A DNA stretch of 64,000 bases from Flavobacteriaceae bacterium UBA6231 (lineage in GTDB: Bacteria; Bacteroidota; Bacteroidia; Flavobacteriales; Flavobacteriaceae). Both the position numbers and the translations under genes were made by a program. Every line of letters begins with the position of its first letter. Position 1 is the first letter of the stretch. Where the stretch lies: contig DJWL01000088.1 of the NCBI GenBank assembly GCA_002441545.1, positions 154,958 to 218,957 on the forward strand, written 5' to 3'. The notes under the pieces were generated by a model, which was not told where the DNA came from, made no database searches, and saw only the letters and a program-made list of their open reading frames with translations. Below, one piece after another: positions 17,767-26,080 of the stretch.

Positions 17767-18849
17767 TTATAGATGTTTTTGATAAAATTGCTTTAATTTA
17801 TTCAGTGCTTGATTGACGTATTCAGGTTTATAATAGGTTTGAATATGCGTGGCTCCGTCAATTAAAAATAGTTCTTTGTCTGTGGCATTTATTGCTTTCG
17901 AGAATGCTTCATCGGTCATATATTTTGTATCAGCTTTACTTCCTGCCATCATCAGCAAAGGCTGATTGATTTGTTCAATTTGGTCTGTGGCATCCCAAGT
18001 CATTAAATCCATTAAGCTGCTTGTAGTATAAAGAAAGGTTGAATTGGGATGTGCGTGGGTACGATAATAATATTCATATCCTTCACGATACAAATCGGTT
18101 GCTGTATTGGCAATTTCTTCATTGGTGATACTTGCCACTCCTGAATAGATAGGTTTTCCGCCTGTTTCTATTCGTTTGTCTAGAGGAATATTTGAATTGG
18201 CAACTTCCTGTGCACGGGCATCAGAAGCTTTTTTCAATCGTTCCTGAATGGTTTCCAATTGCGAATTTTGAAAGCCATTCCGTCTTACCAAACCAGAATT
18301 AAACATACTCAAGGTTGCAACAGCTTTAAAGCGTTTATCGGATTGGGCTGCTTTCAATGTATAACCACCGCCCCCACAAATGCCTAAAGCGCCAATACGA
18401 TTGACATCAACTCCTGGATAGTGGGAAATAAAATCGGTCATTCCGTGAATGTCTTCTGTACGAAATTGCGGTTTATCTGTATGTCGTGGCTCTCCGCCAC
18501 TTGCACCTTGATAGGCTGCATCTGCAGCAATGGTGATGTAACCTGCTTCTGCCAATTTTTGTGCATATAGACCAGCGGTCTGTTCTTTAATACCTCCATT
18601 GGGATGTGCAACTGTAATTGCTGGATAGGAATTTGATGGGTCATAATTGGCGGGTGTGTAAACATTTGCTGCTATATCAATTCCGTTTAATTTGTAAGTA
18701 ACGGGATGGATGTTGACTTTTCCTTTTACGTTTTCTGAAATGGCTCCCTTATAAACCAAGGTATATGGATTTTTTTGGTCCGTTTGAGCTTTTGTAATAT
18801 TCATTGTAGCCAATGTTAAAAGAGTTGCTATAATTATTCTATTTTTCAT
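17767..18849 (-). CDS. Secreted alpha/beta hydrolase (dienelactone hydrolase/YcjY-like)
   Basis: The 360-residue protein has a signal peptide (IIIATLLTLATMNITKAQ). The nucleophile elbow is GICGGGGYTL, with Cys in place of the usual Ser, as in dienelactone hydrolases and YcjY-type proteins. Acid and base candidates are MAGSKADTKY (Asp) and DGATHIQTYY (His). The oxyanion region HPNGGIKEQTAG is well conserved. It probably hydrolyses an ester or lactone in the periplasm. It lies 30 bp after the hydrolase/NTF2 fusion gene in a minus-strand operon whose promoter is expected upstream of 20346. Confidence 0.87.
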   Translation of the reverse strand: MKNRIIIATLLTLATMNITKAQTDQKNPYTLVYKGAISENVKGKVNIHPVTYKLNGIDIAANVYTPANYDPSNSYPAITVAHPNGGIKEQTAGLYAQKLAEAGYITIAADAAYQGASGGEPRHTDKPQFRTEDIHGMTDFISHYPGVDVNRIGALGICGGGGYTLKAAQSDKRFKAVATLSMFNSGLVRRNGFQNSQLETIQERLKKASDARAQEVANSNIPLDKRIETGGKPIYSGVASITNEEIANTATDLYREGYEYYYRTHAHPNSTFLYTTSSLMDLMTWDATDQIEQINQPLLMMAGSKADTKYMTDEAFSKAINATDKELFLIDGATHIQTYYKPEYVNQALNKLKQFYQKHL

Positions 18850-18879
18850 TGTTTTCGTGCTTTTAAATTTAAATGAAGG

Positions 18880-20346
18880 CTAAAGGAGTTTTGAAAAAGT
18901 TAAATTGGTCAATTTCCAGTCCTTATTATCCTTTTGATAAACTTCTGTTACCATAAAGCGATTGGTTACTTCGTTAGTGCCTACTACTGCTAAAAGCGTT
19001 ATTTCATTCCAAACAATGGCGGTATTGCCAAAGAGTTCTACGGAAACATTATGCACATCGGCTTTTTTGTACCAAATGCCACCGCTTTTTATTACTTGTA
19101 GCTCACGTTCTGTTCCCCAAGTGCCACCCATGTGCACAAACTTTGCTTTCTCGTGAAAGAGATTTGTAAGGCTATCTACATTTTTATCTGCCATCCATTG
19201 CCATTTTGTTTTTGAAAGGGTTTTTATATCCTCGATTAATGATGTGCCTGAATTTGAAGTTTTATCCAGCCTTTTCTTGGTTAACCAATCTGACATTAAT
19301 TCTGCTATTTGTTTATTGTTTAAATCTGACATTGGGAAATGCGTGTTGCCTTTAATGCCTATTTCTGGCAGTACGACTAGCGTGACATCACCTCCTGCAT
19401 CATTTACTGCTTTTGTCCATCTACGAGCCATTGTAAGAGAAGCGCGCCATTGTTCTTGAGCAGGATTTTCTACAACTGTTTCTGGAATGTAATCTCCATA
19501 ATAAATTACGATGGGAATTTTGGTGAGTTTATTGAATTCTTCACTTGATACCCCTCGGGCACTTAAAGTACCGCCCACAAAAGGAAGGGGTTCTGGAATA
19601 TTATTTTCAGGAAAAACAAAATTACTACCAGGCTCATACGATACAATGGCTTTAATATTGTCATTTTTAATTGCTGTTAGCCACCCCTGACCTCCACTGT
19701 GGGAATGTGTTACCAGAATGCCATCTCCTATTTTGTCAAAAAGTGCTGAAACGGCATCTATGTTAATATTGATGTCCAAAGGACCTGTATCTGGTGTGCT
19801 CTGACGAAAAAATTGATTTAACGCTTTTGGGTCTTTCGAGAATTGTATGTCCGGATAGAATGTTGTGCCTACGCCCATTCTGAAAATACCAAACCAAAGT
19901 TGGTCTTCGGTTCGGGCTTCTATTAACTTACCTTCCAAACCTTGACCTGCAAGTCCTCTTCTGGGCTGGTCTAACAAATAGACTGGAAATCCCTTTTTTA
20001 AAAAAATACTTTGATATCCTTCACGGCCATCGGGTGTAGTTTGCCACGTTCGCATTGATTGGCCATAGCCGTGCCAAAATACCAATGGCAACTCTTTGGC
20101 TTCAAAAGGGATTTGATAGAATACTGTTGCGTGGTCTCCGTGCAGGGTTTGCCCTTCGGTAGATTGGTTTGTTGGATTGAATGCACCGTGTTTAATAGGG
20201 TCAAAAGTTCCTGGGCTTACTTTTACGTCACCACCAACGGCAAAAGTGCCTTGCTCCTGTATTACTAAATAATTGGTTTCATTATTTTGAGCACTGACAA
20301 TTAAGAAACCAAAAATGGTAACTATCGATAAAATGACTTTTTTCAT
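18880..20346 (-). CDS. Secreted alpha/beta hydrolase fused to an NTF2/SnoaL-like domain
   Basis: The 488-residue protein has a signal peptide (ILSIVTIFGFLIVSAQ). Residues about 60-350 form an alpha/beta hydrolase with VFWHGYGQSMRTW as the oxyanion region, nucleophile Ser in THSHSGGQGW and a C-terminal His in GNTHFPM. From about residue 365 a second domain begins (IKTLSKTKWQWMADKNVDSL, then FVHMGGTWGTERE and KDNKDWKLTNLTFSKL), which matches DUF4440/SnoaL-like NTF2-fold proteins. The fusion is uncommon to my knowledge. It is the first gene of the second operon and is preceded by an operator-like box at 20398-20440. Confidence 0.85.
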   Translation of the reverse strand: MKKVILSIVTIFGFLIVSAQNNETNYLVIQEQGTFAVGGDVKVSPGTFDPIKHGAFNPTNQSTEGQTLHGDHATVFYQIPFEAKELPLVFWHGYGQSMRTWQTTPDGREGYQSIFLKKGFPVYLLDQPRRGLAGQGLEGKLIEARTEDQLWFGIFRMGVGTTFYPDIQFSKDPKALNQFFRQSTPDTGPLDININIDAVSALFDKIGDGILVTHSHSGGQGWLTAIKNDNIKAIVSYEPGSNFVFPENNIPEPLPFVGGTLSARGVSSEEFNKLTKIPIVIYYGDYIPETVVENPAQEQWRASLTMARRWTKAVNDAGGDVTLVVLPEIGIKGNTHFPMSDLNNKQIAELMSDWLTKKRLDKTSNSGTSLIEDIKTLSKTKWQWMADKNVDSLTNLFHEKAKFVHMGGTWGTERELQVIKSGGIWYKKADVHNVSVELFGNTAIVWNEITLLAVVGTNEVTNRFMVTEVYQKDNKDWKLTNLTFSKLL

Positions 20347-20397
20347 TTGTAATGTTTATTTTGATTAAACAAATTTCGGAATAATATAACAGTGAAG

Positions 20398-20440
20398 CTT
20401 ATATGAATTACCGAGACTTATACCAATGTTACTGATGTAT
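20398..20440. promoter_or_regulatory. Operator-like box A (putative AraC-family binding site)
   Basis: This stretch is shared with 23851-23891 almost throughout: CTTATAT, then AATT, GACTTA, CCAAT and TTACTGAT in the same order and orientation. Both copies lie upstream of a minus-strand operon, and ATTTCGG occurs closer to each start. Binding by the AraC protein encoded at 23954 is inferred. Confidence 0.6.
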
Positions 20441-21133
20441 TTATTCCAATTCTTCTATGATTTTTTTAGCAGATTTTATTTTTTCTGTATCTAAATAAGG
20501 TTGCAATATTGTAACCAAATGCTCCATTTGCTCCTTGGTAAATCCTTGGATGATTCCTATTTTCAAGTGTGAGTTCAACATTGGTTCTACATTCCCCAAG
20601 GCAATTAATGCGGAAATGGTTATAAGTTCCCTTTGCTGAAAGCTCAATACATCACGTTCAAAAATATCGGCAAATAAATGTGCTTTTAGAAAGGTGTCTA
20701 TTGCAGGTGAAAATTGTTGGTATTCAGGTTGTTTTTCTGGTAAAGGACTTTGCAACAATTCTTCCAAAACAGCTTTTCCTCGTTTGTATTTATTACCACT
20801 ATCATCTATTGGCGATGCTTCTCTACCTGGAACATCCACAATTCCGTTAGCTTTTCTTTCGTCTAACACTGAAATTAAACTATTTAAACCACTAATACTT
20901 TTTGGAAATCCTACATAGGCGTAGAGATGCACCAATTCTTCCTTAATTTCATTAACAGTTAATCCATTGTCCAATCCTTGAGATAATGCTGGTTTCAAAT
21001 TATCCCAATCCCCTTTTGCGGTTAATGCTGCAATGATGGCAATGCTCTGTTGCTGCTTATTTAGTGTCTGCGCTGTAAGTTGAACGCTGATACCGCTTAT
21101 TAATAGTGCAATGATTACCTTGTATAGTTTCAT
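20441..21133 (-). CDS. Secreted carboxymuconolactone decarboxylase family protein
   Basis: The 230-residue protein has a signal peptide (VIIALLISGISVQLTAQ) and two CMD-like helical repeats. The first contains EELVHLYAYVGFPKS and the second ELITISALIALGNVEPML with HLKIGIIQGFT. It lacks the CxxC of AhpD-type peroxidase members, so an alkylhydroperoxidase role is unlikely and a lactone decarboxylase-like or unknown role is more plausible. It is the last gene of the first operon, 15 bp after the flavodoxin gene. A periplasmic location is inferred. Confidence 0.87.
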   Translation of the reverse strand: MKLYKVIIALLISGISVQLTAQTLNKQQQSIAIIAALTAKGDWDNLKPALSQGLDNGLTVNEIKEELVHLYAYVGFPKSISGLNSLISVLDERKANGIVDVPGREASPIDDSGNKYKRGKAVLEELLQSPLPEKQPEYQQFSPAIDTFLKAHLFADIFERDVLSFQQRELITISALIALGNVEPMLNSHLKIGIIQGFTKEQMEHLVTILQPYLDTEKIKSAKKIIEELE

Positions 21134-21148
21134 TTGTTTTGTCTTATT

Positions 21149-21772
21149 TTAAAATCCAATTTTCTCCAGCCAAGTAGCTACTTGATTTTTTACTTCAATC
21201 AATTTTTCACCTTCCATTACAAATAAAATCCCATCGCGTTCAATGCCTCCCTTTGTGGAATAACCCTCTAATATTGTGGAATTGGGACATAGCTCTTCAA
21301 CCGTTCTAAAACTGCTACCTACGCCATAGCCTGCATTGGTATTGAATGGAATGACTGTTTTTCCACTTAAATCATTATTTGACAAAAAACTTTTCATTGG
21401 TGGTGGCATCTGCATATCCCAAGTTGGGAAGCCCAGAAAAACTGTATCATAATTTTCTAAATCATTTATTTTGGTTTTCAATTCAGGCAAGAATCCATCT
21501 TCGTTTTCCTTATCTACCTGTTGAACTATTGCTTGATAATTTTCAGGATATGGATTTACCAATTCGAGTTCCACCAAATCGCCTCCAACCTGTTTTTGGA
21601 TAATTTTAGCTACTGTTTCAGTATTATTGGTACGTGACAGATAAACGATTAAAATATTTTTTGACAGAACCGTTTCTGTTTCAGTTTGTTTTTGAGACAC
21701 TTTTTTTTGGTCTACGTTGCATCCAGTAACATTGAAAATAGAAAATAAAAAAAGTGAGACGATTATTTTCAT
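21149..21772 (-). CDS. Lipoprotein flavodoxin-like protein
   Basis: I choose the ATG at 21772 (207 residues), which gives a lipoprotein signal (IIVSLFLFSIFNVTGC) and begins 4 bp after the preceding stop. A longer frame from GTG 21838 runs back into that gene. The flavodoxin fold is clear: the FMN phosphate loop ILIVYLSRTNNTETVA, the second FMN loop FLGFPTWDMQMPPPM and the third NTNAGYGVGSS. An exported, membrane-anchored flavodoxin is unusual among classical cytosolic electron carriers but occurs in Bacteroidota clusters with aldo/keto reductases. It probably passes electrons within this periplasmic module. Confidence 0.9.
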   Translation of the reverse strand: MKIIVSLFLFSIFNVTGCNVDQKKVSQKQTETETVLSKNILIVYLSRTNNTETVAKIIQKQVGGDLVELELVNPYPENYQAIVQQVDKENEDGFLPELKTKINDLENYDTVFLGFPTWDMQMPPPMKSFLSNNDLSGKTVIPFNTNAGYGVGSSFRTVEELCPNSTILEGYSTKGGIERDGILFVMEGEKLIEVKNQVATWLEKIGF

Positions 21773-21776
21773 GACT

Positions 21777-22922
21777 TTATTGTTTTTGTGGTGCTTCAAC
21801 TTTTGAAAATTGCAGAACAAATTCAGGCAATCTTGCACCTACTATTTCTATGTTAGCTAGTTCATTGTTGAATTGTTGCCATTCTTCATTAGATAACTTT
21901 ACAGCATCCGCACCAATATTTTGTTTCATATGTGCCATATTGGTAGTTCCCGGAATTGGAACAATCCACGGTTTTTGGGCCAACAACCAAGCCAATGAAA
22001 TTTGGGCAGGTGTTGCTTCTTTTTCTGTGCCCCATTTTTGAAGTAACTTTACCAATTCCATATTTTTAGGCAAGTTTTCTGGGGAAAAACGAGATTCTGC
22101 TCCACGAATATCTCCTTGGGCAAACCTTGTATTTTCATCAATTGCACCAGTTAAAAAACCGACACCCAATGGACTCCAAGGCACAAAACCAATGCCTAAT
22201 TCTTCGCAAAGTGGAATAACATCGTCATCAGAACCGTGATAAAATAGGGAATGTTCATTTTGAATGGCTGCCATAGGATGTTCAGCGTGTGCCCGTCTTA
22301 CAGTTTGCAGCCCAGGTTCAGAAAGACCATAATGTAACACTTTCCCTTCCTGCATCAAATCTTTGATGGCTCCTACCACATCTTCAATTGGTACTTCGGG
22401 GTCTACGCGATGTTGGTATAATAAATCGATGCGGTCAGTTTGCAGACGTTTTAACATGCCTTCGACGACTATTTTGATGTGTTCGGGTTTGCTGTTTAAT
22501 CCCGCTAATCGCTTTCCAGTTTCTTGGTCAATGTTCCAACCAAATTTGGTTGCAATTTTAATGTTATCACGAAAACCTTTTACACCTTCCCCTAAAATCC
22601 GTTCTACTTCAAAAGGGCCATAGGCTTCCGCTGCATCAAAAAAAGTGACTCCATTATCATAAGCTGTACGAATGATATGATGCATTTCTGAACGTAAAGG
22701 AATGGTGGTTTCGTACCTTCGACTCATATTTTGCACGCCGAGACCTATACTTGATACCTCTAAAGAATTTCCTAGTTTTCTTCGACCAGAAAGTGCGGCC
22801 GTTGCATTGTTTGCACTTTTAGATGTTGATGCATTTGCACAGGCAACCATCAATGTTGATGGGACAAGAGCCGTGGCCATTGTGGCCAATCCTGCTGTTC
22901 TTAATAAATCTCTGCGTTTCAT
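21777..22922 (-). CDS. Tat-exported aldo/keto reductase
   Basis: The 381-residue protein starts with a twin-arginine signal (MKRRDLLRTAG, then a hydrophobic stretch ending in ACANAS). The rest is an aldo/keto reductase barrel with the tetrad visible as Asp and Tyr in FFDAAEAYG, Lys in IATKFGW and His in YQHRVDPE. NADP-binding motifs WSPLGVGFLTG and VPIPGTTNMAHM follow. A Tat signal implies folding with a cofactor before export. How a periplasmic AKR is supplied with reducing power is unclear; the neighbouring exported flavodoxin is a candidate partner. It lies 17 bp after the cytosolic AKR gene. Confidence 0.9.
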   Translation of the reverse strand: MKRRDLLRTAGLATMATALVPSTLMVACANASTSKSANNATAALSGRRKLGNSLEVSSIGLGVQNMSRRYETTIPLRSEMHHIIRTAYDNGVTFFDAAEAYGPFEVERILGEGVKGFRDNIKIATKFGWNIDQETGKRLAGLNSKPEHIKIVVEGMLKRLQTDRIDLLYQHRVDPEVPIEDVVGAIKDLMQEGKVLHYGLSEPGLQTVRRAHAEHPMAAIQNEHSLFYHGSDDDVIPLCEELGIGFVPWSPLGVGFLTGAIDENTRFAQGDIRGAESRFSPENLPKNMELVKLLQKWGTEKEATPAQISLAWLLAQKPWIVPIPGTTNMAHMKQNIGADAVKLSNEEWQQFNNELANIEIVGARLPEFVLQFSKVEAPQKQ

Positions 22923-22939
22923 ACTATATATTTATTGGA

Positions 22940-23785
22940 TTATTTTACGGTGGATGCGAACCATTTTACTCTTTCTGGGTCTTTGTGGTCAAAGAATTTT
23001 GTGGTGTTTGTGTCTAAAGATGCAATGGAATCCATCTCTTTTTCAGTCAATTCAAAATCAAATACATCAATGTTCTCTTTTATTCTAGAAGGTGTTACCG
23101 ATTTCGGTATGACAACTATGTTTCGTTGTATCATCCAACGCAAAGTTACTTGAGCCACGGATTTCCCGTATACTTTACCTATCTTGGAAAGTAGCTCATT
23201 TTGGAAAAAATCACTTTTACCTTCGGCAAAAGGAGCCCATGATTCGTGCTGGATATCAAATTCATTCAACACTTTATGGTCTTCTCCTCTTTGGTAGAAA
23301 GGATGGGTTTCAATTTGATTTAAAGCTGGTTTTATTTCGTTAAAGCTCACTAAATCCACCACACGGTCTGAAAAAAAATTGCTCACGCCAATGGCTTTTG
23401 CCTTTCCTTCATTATTCAATTCTGACAAAGCACGCCAAGAGCCATAAATATCATTATACGGTTGGTGCAATAAATACAAATCAATATAATCCAATTGAAG
23501 TTTACTCAATGATTCGTCAAAGGCTTTTTTGGCCTTTTCATAACCGTAATCGGAAATCCATAACTTGGTAGTAACAAAAAGCTCATCTCTGTTAATGCCA
23601 CTTTCTTTAATAGCGTCACCCACGGCTTTTTCATTACCATATATTTGTGCTGTATCTATACTTCTATAACCCGTTTCGAGGGCTGTCAATACACTTTTTT
23701 TACATTCATCGTGATTTGGGATTTGAAAAACTCCATACCCCAATATGGGCATTTTTACGCCATTGTTCAAGGTAACATATTTCAT
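22940..23785 (-). CDS. Aldo/keto reductase (2,5-diketo-D-gluconate reductase-like, cytosolic)
   Basis: The 281-residue protein has no signal peptide. The catalytic tetrad is D and Y in SIDTAQIYGNE, K in TTKLWI and H in LYLLHQPY. The cofactor-binding end has VVIPKSVTPSRIKEN. Length and motifs fit the AKR3/AKR5-type NADPH-dependent carbonyl reductases. It is the first gene of the first minus-strand operon (AKR, Tat-AKR, flavodoxin, CMD) and is divergent from the AraC regulator, with operator-like box B between them. Confidence 0.93.
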   Translation of the reverse strand: MKYVTLNNGVKMPILGYGVFQIPNHDECKKSVLTALETGYRSIDTAQIYGNEKAVGDAIKESGINRDELFVTTKLWISDYGYEKAKKAFDESLSKLQLDYIDLYLLHQPYNDIYGSWRALSELNNEGKAKAIGVSNFFSDRVVDLVSFNEIKPALNQIETHPFYQRGEDHKVLNEFDIQHESWAPFAEGKSDFFQNELLSKIGKVYGKSVAQVTLRWMIQRNIVVIPKSVTPSRIKENIDVFDFELTEKEMDSIASLDTNTTKFFDHKDPERVKWFASTVK

Positions 23786-23850
23786 TTTATATAGTTTTTA
23801 ATTATTAATATTTCGGTATTACAAAGGTGGTACAATAATGAAGAGTAGAC

Positions 23851-23891
23851 CTTATATCAATTCCTGATAGACTTACCAATATTACTGATAT
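23851..23891. promoter_or_regulatory. Operator-like box B (putative AraC-family binding site)
   Basis: This is the second copy of the box described at 20398-20440, with CTTATAT, AATT, GACTTA, CCAAT and TTACTGAT in order. It lies between the AKR operon and the divergent regulator gene, where an AraC protein would be expected to bind. Confidence 0.65.
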
Positions 23892-23926
23892 GCCTTATTT
23901 ATAGATTGTTGAAGCAATCAATTTAG

Positions 23927-23934
23927 TACTTTTG
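23927..23934 (+). promoter_or_regulatory. Bacteroidota-type -7 element of the AraC gene
   Basis: TACTTTTG matches the TAnnTTTG -7 consensus and lies 20 bp before the start codon. A TTG triplet 18 bp upstream may serve as the -33 element. Confidence 0.5.
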
Positions 23935-23953
23935 AAGTTTAAACATTGATGCA

Positions 23954-24850
23954 ATGGAACGAAATTTTAACTTCAATACAGTAGATGAATACAATCAATT
24001 CAATCAACACGAAACTTTTCATCCGTTGGTTAATGTGATTGATTTTTCAAAAGCAGCTATCCGTACAGGGTCTAAAATGTATTTTAATCTCTATGGAATA
24101 TTTTTGAAGGACGTAAAATGCGGCGATTTAAAATACGGGAAACAGACCTATGATTATCAGGAAGGCACTTTGGTTTTTGTGTCTCCAGGTCAAGTGATAG
24201 ATGTTGTAAATAAAACTGATGCCTATCAACCGATGGGTTACGGCTTGGTGTTTCATCCTGATTTATTATTAGGGACACCGTTGGCAAATGCGATGAATGG
24301 CTATAGCTTTTTTAATTACCAATCCAACGAAGCCTTGCATATTTCACAAAAGGAAAAACAGATTATCATGGATTGCTTTGCTAAAATTAATTTTGAATTA
24401 CAGCAGAACGTGGATAAGCATAGTAAAAAGCTTATAGCCTCCAATATTGAACTGTTTTTAAATTATTGTGAGCGTTTTTACGACCGACAGTTTATCACTA
24501 GAGAGCATATCAATTCTGATATTCTATCAAATTTTGAAGCGATGCTCAATGATTATCTTACAACCGAAAAGGCTCAAAACATTGGTTTTCCGATGGTGCA
24601 TTACTTTGCAGAGCATTTGAATTTATCATCCAATTATTTTGGGGACTTAATCAAAAAAGAAACTGGTAAAACTGCGCAGGATTATATACAGTGGAAGGTT
24701 ATCAATGTGGCGAAACAGCGCATTTTTGACGATAGCAAATCGATTAGTGAGATTGCTTATGAGTTGGGATTTAGTTACCCACAACACTTTACACGCTTAT
24801 TTAAACAACAGGTGGGACAGACGCCTAGTGCTTTTAGGAATTTGAACTAG
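23954..24850 (+). CDS. AraC family transcriptional regulator
   Basis: The 298-residue protein has an N-terminal cupin-like ligand-binding region (YDYQEGTLVFVSPGQ) and a C-terminal AraC-type double helix-turn-helix: FAEHLNLSSNYFGDLIKKET, then SISEIAYELGFSYPQHFTRL and FKQQVGQTPSAFR. It is divergently transcribed from the AKR operon. The two operator-like boxes (20398-20440, 23851-23891) make it the probable local regulator of both operons in the module. The inducer is not known. Confidence 0.92.
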   Translation: MERNFNFNTVDEYNQFNQHETFHPLVNVIDFSKAAIRTGSKMYFNLYGIFLKDVKCGDLKYGKQTYDYQEGTLVFVSPGQVIDVVNKTDAYQPMGYGLVFHPDLLLGTPLANAMNGYSFFNYQSNEALHISQKEKQIIMDCFAKINFELQQNVDKHSKKLIASNIELFLNYCERFYDRQFITREHINSDILSNFEAMLNDYLTTEKAQNIGFPMVHYFAEHLNLSSNYFGDLIKKETGKTAQDYIQWKVINVAKQRIFDDSKSISEIAYELGFSYPQHFTRLFKQQVGQTPSAFRNLN

Positions 24851-24890
24851 AATGACAAAAAGCAAAATGTTGTGTAAAAATGTTTTACAG

Positions 24891-24923
24891 AATGGAACGA
24901 CTGACGAACACCTTATTACCTGC
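24891..24923 (+). repeat. 33-bp direct repeat, copy 2
   Basis: This copy matches 17006-17038 at 32 of 33 positions and lies 40 bp after the AraC stop. It marks the right edge of the accessory redox module. Confidence 0.85.
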
Positions 24924-24967
24924 TCACGGATGTTTAATGGTTTTTTCTATAAACAAATTAAATGAAA

Positions 24968-26068
24968 TTACATCAACCCTTTTTTCTTCATCAATATAAT
25001 ATGATGTTTTAAATTTTTATCATCTTTGAAATATGGATGTTTTTCCAATTTTTTATATTCATTAATCACATTTTCTGAAAAACCTTCGCTTTCTGTTAAT
25101 GTCAATATTCTTTGCATTTCTTCTGCTCTAAACTTTGCTTTATCTACAAACGCCTCTCCATTTTCAGGTTTATCATAATGTTCTTGAATTTTAAAATGAG
25201 TATCAATAGTGCCTGATTTACCTATTAACCAATTAGAAGCATTGCTTTGTGTTATGGCATTAGTAGTAAATGCAAAATCCTTATCGTGCACAAGTCTATT
25301 GATTTTTGTGTCACCATCTGCATAGGTATTTGGATGAATTTCTAAAAAATGATAAGGGTCTAATGGTAAAGTTATCACAGAATCAATATCAAATAGACCA
25401 GCAAACTTATTTGTTTTCATATGTCTAATTGAAACAGGATTATCACAAGTAATCAATGGACCTGATTTATCTTCAATCTCAATTACATTTATAACACATC
25501 CATATTTAAAGTGAACAAAATTCATCCATTGCTCAAGATGTTTGAAGTGAAATATTGTCTTATTCTCTATATTAAACTCCTTCTTAACCTCTTCAATCTC
25601 ATCTTTATGAAATGTGACTTGCTTTCCAAAATAGTCTAAAGTTATAATGCCTTCTTTATTTGCATAAGGTACCGTATTGTCTAAAATTTCATTAGTTATC
25701 TTATTATGTTGAGTTAGATAATGTGGTGTCCTAAAATATAATGATAAGCAAACGTATAAAATTTGCCATTTTTGGTTTTCATCAACCTTTCTTATTGATT
25801 TATCAGTGAGTATTTTATAAATATTAGGGTATTCCGAATCTACATTATCAGCATAATATTTTTCCAATGCAAATTTCTTTGTTGGGTCATTAGTTTCTAT
25901 TGTATAAATGTGTTTCTCTAAACAAATATCTTTTGTACTGATATTCTCAATTAAATTTTCGGCTTCTAAATTATATGCATCTACCAAGAAAGTTTTCTTA
26001 TCTTTTGGAATTGCGAAATTTTTGAGATATGAACGCGGAATATAATGTTGTCTTACAGGATTTGACAT
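24968..26068 (-). CDS. DUF4238 domain-containing protein
   Basis: The 366-residue protein opens with the DUF4238 signature RQHYIPRSYLKNFAIP and continues with NISTKDICLEKHIYTIE. A later conserved block is PLITCDNPVSIRH. The family is found in many bacteria, often in variable regions; its biochemical activity is not established, to my knowledge. It begins 12 bp after the HEPN-like gene, which itself begins 10 bp after the Argonaute gene, so the three appear to be one operon. A role in the same defence system is inferred from this arrangement. Confidence 0.85.
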   Translation of the reverse strand: MSNPVRQHYIPRSYLKNFAIPKDKKTFLVDAYNLEAENLIENISTKDICLEKHIYTIETNDPTKKFALEKYYADNVDSEYPNIYKILTDKSIRKVDENQKWQILYVCLSLYFRTPHYLTQHNKITNEILDNTVPYANKEGIITLDYFGKQVTFHKDEIEEVKKEFNIENKTIFHFKHLEQWMNFVHFKYGCVINVIEIEDKSGPLITCDNPVSIRHMKTNKFAGLFDIDSVITLPLDPYHFLEIHPNTYADGDTKINRLVHDKDFAFTTNAITQSNASNWLIGKSGTIDTHFKIQEHYDKPENGEAFVDKAKFRAEEMQRILTLTESEGFSENVINEYKKLEKHPYFKDDKNLKHHIILMKKKGLM

Positions 26069-26080
26069 AATTAAGTTATT

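Noticed and set aside
20441..21133. AhpD-type alkylhydroperoxidase
   Set aside because: The CxxC motif required for that activity is absent in both CMD-like repeats.
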